A DNA stretch of 27,036 bases from CAZJRQ01 sp964548535 (GTDB lineage Bacteria > Bacillota > Clostridia > Oscillospirales > Ruminococcaceae): positions 1 through 27,036 of the forward strand of contig CAZJRQ010000031.1 in NCBI GenBank assembly GCA_964548535.1, in the 5' to 3' direction. Shown in pieces: positions 1 to 6,056 of the stretch. The translations under genes were made by a program, and so were the position numbers. The notes beneath the pieces were generated by a model, which was not told the DNA's origin, made no database searches, and saw only the letters and a list, made by a program, of their open reading frames with translations. The first letter of the stretch is position 1. The number at the start of each line of letters is the position of its first letter.

Positions 1-11
1 ACTAATTGCAT
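1..11 (-). CDS. 5' end of a gene paralogous to the 138-aa unknown gene (partial)
   Basis: Only the first codons lie in the window. On the minus strand an ATG at 11-9 is followed by codons reading M-Q-L-V(partial). The start and its upstream ribosome binding site (AAAGGATTGATTAA, then ATG) are identical to those of the complete gene at 865-1281. I infer a second copy or paralogue that continues to the left of the window. Nothing can be said about its function. Confidence 0.45.
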
Positions 12-26
12 TTAATCAATCCTTTC
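1..26. repeat. Direct repeat copy A (gene start plus ribosome binding site)
   Basis: Bases 1-26 are identical to 1271-1296, and the sequences diverge immediately afterwards. The repeat covers the start codons and Shine-Dalgarno region of two minus-strand genes. It may extend further left, outside the window. It suggests tandem duplication, or recombination between paralogous genes. Confidence 0.75.
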
Positions 27-76
27 TTTTTTAGTATAATTGTAATGTTTCAGTATTTAACCATTCCAATCTACTC

Positions 77-103
77 AACTTATGCCCCAGTGGGGAATAA
101 GTT
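77..103. repeat. ICE palindrome copy 1 (CCCCAGTGGGG core)
   Basis: This is a 27-base near-palindrome centred on base 90, with outer arms AACTT/AAGTT and core CCCC-A-G-T-GGGG. One base pair mismatches (84/96). It lies 9 bases upstream of the -35 box of the plus-strand promoter at 113-141, and about 65 bases upstream of the minus-strand gene start at 11. No run of T follows closely enough on the minus strand for a simple terminator. An operator or a conserved RNA hairpin fits better. Confidence 0.7.
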
Positions 104-112
104 TTATTTTTC

Positions 113-141
113 TTGACTTGACTAATTTTTTTTAGTATAAT
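113..141 (+). promoter_or_regulatory. Sigma-A type promoter for the DGNHR-motif gene
   Basis: TTGACT at 113-118 and TATAAT at 136-141 are separated by 17 bases, close to the sigma-A consensus. Transcription would start near 148, about 45 bases before the ATG at 193. A GGAGA ribosome binding site lies just before that ATG. Confidence 0.75.
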
Positions 142-192
142 TAATTAAATTCATAAACCTATGGGAAATTTATTGGAGATTGGAGACAACAT

Positions 193-858
193 ATGATATG
201 TTTTTATTCAGAAACTGAAACATTTAAATGTGATTTAGATATAACTGCTTTTTTAAAAATCATAGATTGTAATAAAGCACAATTTAAACACATATATGGA
301 ATTGACAATTACATTGATAATTGGAAAAAAGCTTTGGTAGAAACTTATAACATGGAGCAAAATATGAAATTTAAGTTTGATATGGGAAGAAATTTCTTTA
401 CATCAATCTATATTAACTCTCAAGAAATTCGTTTGCATTTTAATATTGAAGAAGCCATTGAAATATCAAAAAAATATCCTATACAAAACATTCCATTGAG
501 TAGTTTTTCTAATTGTAAGAATGAGCACTCTACTGTGAAATACACTGAATGTTATTCTGAAACCAGTTTTGATTATGCGAAATGTGATATACCAATTATA
601 ATTGTGCAGTATCAAATGGATTCAGATGATTTTTATTATTTAACAATTGACGGAAACCATCGCATAACTGCAAAAATAAATAATAAATTAGATGACATAA
701 ATTTGGTATTGTTAAATTGTAAGGATGCCAGTTCGCTAATAAAATCAAAGTTTGAGCGAGCAGTTTATCTGTTTTTGTGTGAATGTCAAGGTATTTCAAT
801 GGAGCCGGAAAAAGCAGATTTAATTATTAATAATTCATATTATAGAATGTTCATGTAG
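193..858 (+). CDS. Hypothetical protein with a ParB/Srx-like DGNHR motif
   Basis: The 221-aa product has no confident family. Residues around 134-170 contain a strand (PIIIVQYQ), then YLTIDGNHRITAKI, then another strand (INLVLLN). This resembles the D-G-x-H-R motif of ParB/sulfiredoxin-fold domains, which in several families binds nucleotides or acts as a DNA-linked switch. The rest is charged and shows no membrane segment or signal peptide. The gene has its own sigma-A promoter at 113-141 and a GGAGA site before the ATG. It runs opposite to the ICE operon and converges on the gene at 865-1281 with a 6-base gap and no obvious terminator. Its low GC matches the ICE backbone. Calling it a partition protein would be unjustified, because no ParA-like partner or HTH domain is visible. 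Confidence 0.6.
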   Translation: MICFYSETETFKCDLDITAFLKIIDCNKAQFKHIYGIDNYIDNWKKALVETYNMEQNMKFKFDMGRNFFTSIYINSQEIRLHFNIEEAIEISKKYPIQNIPLSSFSNCKNEHSTVKYTECYSETSFDYAKCDIPIIIVQYQMDSDDFYYLTIDGNHRITAKINNKLDDINLVLLNCKDASSLIKSKFERAVYLFLCECQGISMEPEKADLIINNSYYRMFM

Positions 859-864
859 AACTTT

Positions 865-1281
865 TTAAATTGGATTTGATGACCCAAAATAAAATCCTAC
901 CAATTTCTCATTCTGTTTTCTTTCAATTAATTTTGGAAAATTATCTTGAATATTTGCAAGTCCATAATCATCTTTTTTTACTTGCGACATATTTATGGGG
1001 CTTGTTTCATCAATCCATTTTTCAATTATAGAAATATTTAATTCTTCTATATTTTTTAAAGCTTCTGTTTTATTATTTAAAATAATCACATTATCACTTT
1101 TAATAACAACTTGAATATTATGAATTTCTTTGATATCAAGAAGTTCATCTATACAGGTTGAGTCTAGCCATGTGATGATTTTGTCGCTCTCTTTAACGAA
1201 ACCTTCGTTTTTCTCAGTGTTTTCTGATTTTGAAGATATTAAATTTGCTAATTCTTGTTTTTCTGCTATTACTAATTGCAT
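865..1281 (-). CDS. Hypothetical 138-aa ICE protein
   Basis: I do not recognise this protein. It is acidic and soluble-looking, with no signal peptide or membrane segment. The N-terminal half is charged and helical, and the middle alternates I/V-rich strands (IQVVIKSDNVIILNN). The C-terminus ends in a short aromatic and glycine segment (LVGFYFGSSNPI). The start is well supported by AAAGGATTGATTAA before the ATG. A promoter with an operator-like inverted repeat lies upstream at 1320-1359. The same start region recurs at 1-26, so the gene appears to belong to a small paralogous set. In the original ICE it lies directly downstream of the DUF4366 gene. Confidence 0.6.
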   Translation of the reverse strand: MQLVIAEKQELANLISSKSENTEKNEGFVKESDKIITWLDSTCIDELLDIKEIHNIQVVIKSDNVIILNNKTEALKNIEELNISIIEKWIDETSPINMSQVKKDDYGLANIQDNFPKLIERKQNEKLVGFYFGSSNPI

Positions 1282-1296
1282 TTAATCAATCCTTTC
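1271..1296. repeat. Direct repeat copy B
   Basis: Identical to bases 1-26. It contains the start codon and Shine-Dalgarno region of the 138-aa gene. Upstream of base 1296 the two copies no longer resemble each other, so the two genes have different promoters. Confidence 0.75.
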
Positions 1297-1319
1297 ATAT
1301 CCATAAATATATATTTCCA

Positions 1320-1359
1320 TTTTGCTATATATCATAGCAAAACATTCAATTTGCAACAA
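1320..1359 (-). promoter_or_regulatory. Minus-strand promoter with overlapping inverted-repeat operator
   Basis: On the minus strand, TTGTTG (1359-1354), a 17-base spacer and an extended -10 TGC-TATGAT (1339-1331) form a plausible promoter for the gene at 865-1281. A perfect inverted repeat overlaps the -10: TTTTGCTAT (1320-1328), five bases, ATAGCAAAA (1334-1342). A repressor bound there would block the promoter. No regulator can be assigned from the window. Confidence 0.5.
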
Positions 1360-1395
1360 AACTCTTTTCTTGTCCAAACCACCTGTGCCAGCTCT

Positions 1396-1422
1396 AACTT
1401 ATTCCCCAGTGGGGAATAAGTT
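1396..1422. repeat. ICE palindrome copy 2 (perfect 27-base)
   Basis: This is a perfect palindrome around base 1409, with arms AACTTATTCCCCA and its complement. It lies immediately after the stop codon of the interrupted DUF4366 gene on the minus strand. No T-run follows on the minus strand (AGAGCTGGCACAGG), so an intrinsic terminator is unlikely despite the position. Confidence 0.75.
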
Positions 1423-1423
1423 G

Positions 1424-1757
1424 TTATTCATCATCCTCGTTGATTTCTTCCTCATCATCAAACTCAAATTCATCGTCATCATCAGCAATTGCATTTTTCT
1501 TTGGTCTGATTTTAACGAAATAATAAACTAAAATGAACATTATAGCACCAACACCAAGAGCAAAATAAAGCATCATATTATTACTTTGGTCGTTATCTGT
1601 AGTAGTAGTTGCAGCAGCTGTGCTGTCGATGTCAGAGCTACTATCTTCTTCCCAAATCCCGTCGTCATTTTGAACAGTAGCATTAGCTGGAACAGTTTTG
1701 CCTGAACCTGAGCTGTCATCAGAATTAATTAATGAATACAAGTCATATTCATCAACT
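1424..1757 (-). pseudogene. DUF4366 (CD1107-like) ICE membrane protein, C-terminal fragment
   Basis: This is the 3' part of a gene whose 5' part lies at 16268-16696. Residues read VDEYDLYSLI, then a Thr/Ser/Asp-rich linker, one membrane segment (MMLYFALGVGAIMFILVYYF), a basic KIRPKK stop-transfer and a strongly acidic tail (DDDDEFEFDDEEE). This is the usual C-terminal layout of the DUF4366/CD1107 family found beside DUF4315 in CTn/Tn1549-type elements. Upstream of 1757 the frame runs into inserted DNA with no ATG, and only a TTG at 1741 could start it. Joining to the other fragment through the AA core (codon AAA) restores an uninterrupted 254-codon frame. In its present state it is probably not expressed from its own start. 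Confidence 0.85.
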
Positions 1758-1781
1758 TTTGTAAATGATAAATTAGGACAC
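1758..1781. other. Left attachment site of the IME (core plus half-site)
   Basis: The core is TT at 1758-1759, followed by the inner half-site 1760-1781. Read outward on the minus strand, the half-site starts GTGTCC and ends TTTACA at the core. It pairs with the right half-site at 16244-16265. In the excised circle the two would face each other around AA, forming a dyad that a serine recombinase dimer could bind. Confidence 0.75.
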
Positions 1782-1847
1782 CATATCCAAAACAGCTTAA
1801 AATCGGTAAAATAACAATGATGTTTGAAATAACCGAAAGGACGGATT

Positions 1848-2081
1848 ATGATGATCGATGCACTTTACAACTATCGCCAGGGTGATATTCACGCTGCTGA
1901 GTTCCCGGACGAGTTCAACAAGCTCTGTATACCGTTTGAAGATTCACTGAGTGAGGAGCAGATTGATGTATTTCACAAGATACTGGACTGTGTGAGCGAA
2001 ACCGCCGCCGCTGAGATGAGAGCTGCTTACAAAGTCGGGTTCAAGGATGGCATAAGGTTGATGAATGAAGTGAATGAATAA
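1848..2081 (+). CDS. Small DUF6809-like protein
   Basis: The 77-aa product is acidic, with a predicted helical pair: FPDEFNKLCIPFEDSLSEEQ, then FHKILDCVSETAAAEMRAAYKVGFKDGIRLMNEV. The ending AEMRAAYKVGFKDGIRLM is a pattern I associate with small DUF6809-type proteins common in clostridial mobile elements; their function is not known. The start is ATG 1848 (a second ATG follows directly), with AAAGG upstream. It is the first gene inside the left end of the IME and is followed by a clear terminator. Its GC content is like the recombination genes at the other end and unlike the defence operon that follows, so it probably belongs to the element backbone. Confidence 0.6.
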   Translation: MMIDALYNYRQGDIHAAEFPDEFNKLCIPFEDSLSEEQIDVFHKILDCVSETAAAEMRAAYKVGFKDGIRLMNEVNE

Positions 2082-2090
2082 CGGAGAGTT

Positions 2091-2121
2091 CGGCTGCTCA
2101 AATCAGGGCAGCCGTTTTTTT
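2091..2121 (+). terminator. Intrinsic terminator after the DUF6809-like gene
   Basis: A seven-base stem CGGCTGC (2091-2097) / GCAGCCG (2108-2114) with a 10-base loop is followed directly by seven T. It separates the small gene from the defence operon promoter. Confidence 0.85.
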
Positions 2122-2124
2122 ATA

Positions 2125-2168
2125 TTGCACTTGCAAAAACGCTAAAGATATGCTATAATAATGCTATA
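2125..2168 (+). promoter_or_regulatory. Defence operon promoter with putative operator repeats
   Basis: TTGCAA (2131-2136), 17 bases, and TATAAT (2154-2159) preceded by TGC form a strong extended -10 promoter. The octamer ATGCTATA occurs at 2150-2157 and again at 2161-2168, so the repeats start 11 bases (about one helical turn) apart and cover the -10 and the start region. TTGCA is also repeated at 2125 and 2131. Repeats in this position are typical operators for the kind of small XRE protein encoded next, so autoregulation is likely but inferred. GGAGG at 2176-2180 serves the first gene. Confidence 0.7.
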
Positions 2169-2187
2169 GCTTTGTGGAGGTGTTTAT

Positions 2188-2409
2188 ATGGAATGGGCAA
2201 AGGTTATAAAAGAGATAAGAACTGCGTGTCTTTTAAGTCAAGAAGACTTTGCCAAAGAACTTAGTGTATCATTCACGACAGTAAACAGATGGGAAACAGG
2301 AAAAAGCAAACCGTCATATAAAGCATTAAAGCTTATTGATGATTACTGCAAGAAAAACGCTGTTGACATTGATATAAAGAAAGAATTGGCTGGTGATAAA
2401 AATGTATAA
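2188..2409 (+). CDS. XRE-family HTH regulator (controller-like)
   Basis: The 73-aa product is essentially one helix-turn-helix domain. Residues 4-60 read VIKEIRTACLLSQEDFAKEL, then SVSFTTVNRWETGKSKPSY, with the typical XRE pattern (SQEDFA, then T-V-N-R-W-E-x-G). It has no effector or dimerisation domain beyond a short basic C-terminus. It is the first gene of the operon, and its end overlaps the first methyltransferase start by eight bases (start 2402 inside the stop region). That arrangement is the usual one for controller proteins of restriction-modification systems, which delay or limit nuclease expression. I infer that it binds the repeats at 2150-2168. A role in activation rather than repression cannot be decided from sequence. 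Confidence 0.85.
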   Translation: MEWAKVIKEIRTACLLSQEDFAKELSVSFTTVNRWETGKSKPSYKALKLIDDYCKKNAVDIDIKKELAGDKNV

Positions 2410-3457
2410 TGCAATAGATCTCTTTTCTGGTGCGGGTGGGTTACACTTAGGATTTGAGAATGCTGGCTTCAACATCCGGCTCTGCATTGATAATAATGAT
2501 CTTGTGGAAAGAACGCATAAAAGGAACTTTCCAAATATCCCTTTTATAAACAAGGATATTAATAAAGTTGAAGTATCGGAGATAGAATCATATATCAGTG
2601 ATGTAGCGCCTCTTGATATAATTATAGGAGGACCTCCTTGTCAAGGATTCTCCACCATAGGAAAAAGAGTATCATCCGATCCTGAAAAAAGAGCTAAACA
2701 TGATCCTCGGAACGAACTTGTGCTTACTTATGCAAAGCTCATTAGAGAGGTTCGTCCTAAATTCATTGTAATGGAGAACGTCAAAGGTATACTTACACTT
2801 CAAGGTGGAGCATATCTAAAAAATGTTCTGAAACTACTTAAAGATGCAGGATACAACGCTGATTATAAACTAATTAATATGGCTGACTTTGGAGTGCCAG
2901 AGATAAGATATCGAGTAATAATCATCGGTAACCGTGTAGGGCTTCCAATAGAATTTCCTAAGCCTGACCATTCTGATGATCCTAATGATGGATTACCAGC
3001 TTGGAATAACTGTTGGGATGCAATAAAAGACTTGGTAAATGTTGGTGATACACCTTCGTTTAACCATGTTGCCCTAAAGCATACCGAAAAGAATATTGCA
3101 AGATATAAGTTAATACCTGAAGGAGGAAGGTTACCCGAAGATGCACTTCCGCCTGAACTTTATAGAAAGAACTTCGGTAATACATACAAACGTCTTAGTA
3201 GAACTCGACCAGCTCTGACTATGGTTCCAGGTAACGATGCTTTCCCCATACATCCGACTCTTCACCGTAGTCTTACTGTAAGAGAAGCTGCCAGAATACA
3301 GACTTTCCCTGATAGCATTATTTTTGAAGGCAATCGTAGGCAACAGGGACATCAAGTAGGCAATGCTGTTCCGCCTATGTTTTCCGAAAAACTTGCAAAG
3401 TTTATTATTTCACAGATAGAAAAAGCAAAGGAATTAGGTTTATATGAATGCGATTGA
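2402..3457 (+). CDS. DNA cytosine-5 methyltransferase 1
   Basis: This 351-aa protein would methylate cytosine C5 in a specific DNA site using S-adenosylmethionine. Motif I is DLFSGAGG (residues 6-13). The motif IV catalytic Cys80 is in GGPPCQGFS and motif VI is ENVKG (Glu125). Motif VIII is EIRYR rather than the usual QxRxR, and motif X is HQVGNAVPP near the C-terminus. The variable region for target choice is short (about residues 190-265). The start chosen is ATG 2402, preceded by GGTGAT four bases away; a GTG at 2393 is the alternative. The last 14 bases overlap the second methyltransferase. It is clearly a paralogue of that protein, with shared blocks such as TFPDS and HPTL along the whole length. 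The function as a protective methyltransferase is secure; the site is unknown. Confidence 0.95.
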   Translation: MYNAIDLFSGAGGLHLGFENAGFNIRLCIDNNDLVERTHKRNFPNIPFINKDINKVEVSEIESYISDVAPLDIIIGGPPCQGFSTIGKRVSSDPEKRAKHDPRNELVLTYAKLIREVRPKFIVMENVKGILTLQGGAYLKNVLKLLKDAGYNADYKLINMADFGVPEIRYRVIIIGNRVGLPIEFPKPDHSDDPNDGLPAWNNCWDAIKDLVNVGDTPSFNHVALKHTEKNIARYKLIPEGGRLPEDALPPELYRKNFGNTYKRLSRTRPALTMVPGNDAFPIHPTLHRSLTVREAARIQTFPDSIIFEGNRRQQGHQVGNAVPPMFSEKLAKFIISQIEKAKELGLYECD

Positions 3458-4511
3458 TTTATTTTCGGGTGCAGGAGGGCTGTCGATAGCCTTAGAAGAA
3501 TGTGGATTTGATATTTTATTTGCAAATGAGATCAATCCTCGTTTTGCTGAGACGCACACAGTTAATTTTCCTTCTGTACCAATGATTTGTGATGACATTA
3601 ATAATATTTCTTATGAATCAGTGAAGCAGTATATTGGTGATAAAGAAGTTGATCTCATTGTAGGTGGGCCGCCTTGTCAAGGGTTTTCTGTATTTGGCAA
3701 AAGAAGGTTTATCAATACACAAGAGTACGATCCTCACACCGATCCTCGTAACGCTCTTGTTTACCAGTATATTCGTCTTGTACAAGAGTTGAAGCCTAAA
3801 TTCTTTTTCATGGAGAATGTAAAAGGATTCACAAATTTGGATAAAGGTTTGTTTGTTGAAAATGTAAAGAAGCAATTTAGAGACTTAGGGTATGAGGATA
3901 TATGGTGTGAAATAATCTGTGCTGCTGATTATGGCGTTCCACAAGAACGATATCGTATGTTTATGATAGGAAATAGGCTCGGTATTAAATTTGAAAAGCC
4001 ACAACCTACACATTTTCCGCTTGATTCTGAACAAACACCAAAGTATCGCACCGTGGGTGATGCAATCATGGATCTTGTTGGAAAAGAAAACAATGTTCCT
4101 AATCATGTTCCGTTAGTTCATAAACCTGTAGTCGCTGCACGATATGGTTACGTTAAGGAAGGATGCAAACTCAATATAGATGATTTACCACCGGAATTAG
4201 CAATAGCAACCAGAAAAGATTCTAAAACAGGAAAAGTGGCGAATTATAGTCATGTTTATAAAAGACTTGACAGAGCAAAACCTTCTACTACAATGGTGCC
4301 AGGACATAATGCATTTCCTATACATCCAACATTAAATCGGACTCTGACAGCGAGAGAAGCCGCAAGAATACAAACTTTTCCTGATAGCCATATTTTTACA
4401 GGCACAAGGCAGGAGCAATGCATACAGGTTGGTAATGCCGTTCCACCACAAATGGCAGAACCATTCATTAAAAAGATAAAGGAGTATCTAAATAATCACA
4501 GGGAGGGATAG
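3444..4511 (+). CDS. DNA cytosine-5 methyltransferase 2
   Basis: This is a 355-aa C5-cytosine methyltransferase with the complete motif set: DLFSGAGG (5-12), GGPPCQGFS with catalytic Cys78, ENVKG (Glu124), QERYR motif VIII, and IQVGNAVPP motif X. It starts inside the end of the first methyltransferase (14-base overlap), which suggests coupled translation. The two proteins align end to end with small differences in the target-recognition segment (about 185-270). Tandem C5 methyltransferases next to one nuclease are known in systems that recognise an asymmetric sequence, where each enzyme modifies one strand. I infer the same here. A two-base gap separates it from the nuclease gene. Alternatively the two enzymes could have different sites, one being an orphan or recently duplicated copy. 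Confidence 0.95.
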   Translation: MNAIDLFSGAGGLSIALEECGFDILFANEINPRFAETHTVNFPSVPMICDDINNISYESVKQYIGDKEVDLIVGGPPCQGFSVFGKRRFINTQEYDPHTDPRNALVYQYIRLVQELKPKFFFMENVKGFTNLDKGLFVENVKKQFRDLGYEDIWCEIICAADYGVPQERYRMFMIGNRLGIKFEKPQPTHFPLDSEQTPKYRTVGDAIMDLVGKENNVPNHVPLVHKPVVAARYGYVKEGCKLNIDDLPPELAIATRKDSKTGKVANYSHVYKRLDRAKPSTTMVPGHNAFPIHPTLNRTLTAREAARIQTFPDSHIFTGTRQEQCIQVGNAVPPQMAEPFIKKIKEYLNNHREG

Positions 4512-4513
4512 AT

Positions 4514-6028
4514 ATGAGTCATGATACTGAAGCTGCTTATGCATCATCAGAAATAGCTGAGATTATAATGCAAAATCAAAGTGCTTTCTTTGGTAATATC
4601 GGAACGCAAGGGGCTTGGTCTGTATTTGCTGGTAGAGAAGGTGGTCATCAATGGCCGCTGGCTGATGGAGTCATTTGCGCACAGAATCCTGCAACCGCCA
4701 GTGATATTAACATAGCTTTTGAATATAAAAGACCAAATGAAGGCGTTCATGGTATATTAACTGCTTTAGGTCAATCCTTTGCTTACCTTGAAAAAGGATA
4801 CCAAGCCTCAATAATGGCTATACCAGAACAGTACACTTCCCATTCTACGCCAGGACAACACATTAATCGAGTAATACAATCCACAGCACCTGATATTCCA
4901 ATATATATCTATACTTATAAAGCGCCTAATCTCTCGGCAACCAGACCATTTCAGGGGCGTATTAACTGCGTAAGAAGTATCCCTCTTCCTTCCTGTAGAA
5001 CAATAAATAGAACTACGACCAGCGGTTCAACTTCGGGAAGTGTATCAACCTTATGGGCGCACATGAGGGAAGGTATGAGTCATCCCGATGCCTTTTTTAG
5101 ATACTGTCAATCAGTTAAAATAATATCTTCCATTGGTGAGAACTTATCTGACGTTGTGATACCTGTACCATTGGCTGAGGCAATTGATCGTATATCACCA
5201 GGAGCAGATGTATATAAATATCTTTCAAATACCGCTGGAGATAATATAGCTGATAAAGCGTGGAGACATGACTGGTTTCATTTCTACTTTTGGAATGATA
5301 TGATCCCGTTCTATAAAGCTACTAATCCATATGTTGTAAATGATACTTCAACTAAAATTCAGATTACTCCCACACAATTTCAAGGTTTGTTTTCTGGGAG
5401 AGTTGACTCAATTAAGGAAAAACTTGTCTTTAGGTTGAACGCAACGCCTCCAACTATATCAGAAGATGAAGCTTGGGAAGAATATGCAAAAAAAGTACGA
5501 AAAGATGCTCATAGTTATAGAGAAGTAATTGATTCAGGCTTGTTCCATATTGGATTCCTTTCTCCTGATGGAACATTGACAGATTTAGGGTATAAATATG
5601 TCGATGCTTGTGAAAGAATAGGTACATCATTAGAGGGTATACCCATGGAGATACTCAAAGCAGCCGTTCTACAGAATGGGCAATACGGTGCAATGCTCCA
5701 TTATATCTATAAGTTATCTGAGGATTTATTCGATGATAACCTATTTGCATTTTCCTCACTAAATGCGAATGGTAAGTATGTGTTTGATAAAGATGCCTAC
5801 TTGCAATGGTTAGATAATACATTTGACACACAGTTACACTTGGTTAAGAAATCAACTGTAAGAGCTGGTGGTACAAGAAAGGCTTTTCAAGCCGAAATCT
5901 CTTTTCTCAAAAAGCTCGGATTTGTTAGAGAAATAAACGGAAGAGCTGCATACAGAGTAGGTTTAGGCTTGGAGATCGACTGGCCGCAAGTGCAAAGCAG
6001 TATGGCTTACTTTCAAAACCTCGTTTAA
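4514..6028 (+). CDS. Putative PD-(D/E)XK restriction endonuclease
   Basis: The 504-aa product has an N-terminal nuclease-like core. Asp51 is in LADGVIC, then a strand INIAFEYK gives Glu70 and Lys72, followed by a helix (GILTALGQSFAYLEKG) and the strand ASIMAIP. This D-Xn-E-x-K order with helix and strand fits the PD-(D/E)XK fold. The remaining ~400 residues have no recognisable domain. They contain W/F-rich segments (WRHDWFHFYFWND) and a winged-helix-like C-terminus (KAFQAEISFLKKLGFVREINGRAAYRV) that may read DNA. It follows the two methyltransferases at two bases with a strong GGGAGG site. I infer that it is the cleaving subunit matching their specificity. No helicase motifs are present, so it is not type I or III. 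The family is not one I can name. Confidence 0.75.
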   Translation: MSHDTEAAYASSEIAEIIMQNQSAFFGNIGTQGAWSVFAGREGGHQWPLADGVICAQNPATASDINIAFEYKRPNEGVHGILTALGQSFAYLEKGYQASIMAIPEQYTSHSTPGQHINRVIQSTAPDIPIYIYTYKAPNLSATRPFQGRINCVRSIPLPSCRTINRTTTSGSTSGSVSTLWAHMREGMSHPDAFFRYCQSVKIISSIGENLSDVVIPVPLAEAIDRISPGADVYKYLSNTAGDNIADKAWRHDWFHFYFWNDMIPFYKATNPYVVNDTSTKIQITPTQFQGLFSGRVDSIKEKLVFRLNATPPTISEDEAWEEYAKKVRKDAHSYREVIDSGLFHIGFLSPDGTLTDLGYKYVDACERIGTSLEGIPMEILKAAVLQNGQYGAMLHYIYKLSEDLFDDNLFAFSSLNANGKYVFDKDAYLQWLDNTFDTQLHLVKKSTVRAGGTRKAFQAEISFLKKLGFVREINGRAAYRVGLGLEIDWPQVQSSMAYFQNLV

Positions 6029-6056
6029 AATATAAATTATAAGTACAGGTGAAATT

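Noticed and set aside
193..858. Partition protein ParB
   Set aside because: There is only a DGNHR motif, with no HTH domain and no ParA neighbour; the name would overstate the evidence.
1396..1422. Palindrome as a rho-independent terminator of the DUF4366 gene
   Set aside because: No T-run follows on either strand at the right distance, and the same palindrome lies before ribosome sites elsewhere.
1322..1531. 69-codon plus-strand open frame
   Set aside because: It crosses the operator, the palindrome and the antisense of the DUF4366 C-terminus, and has no ribosome site.
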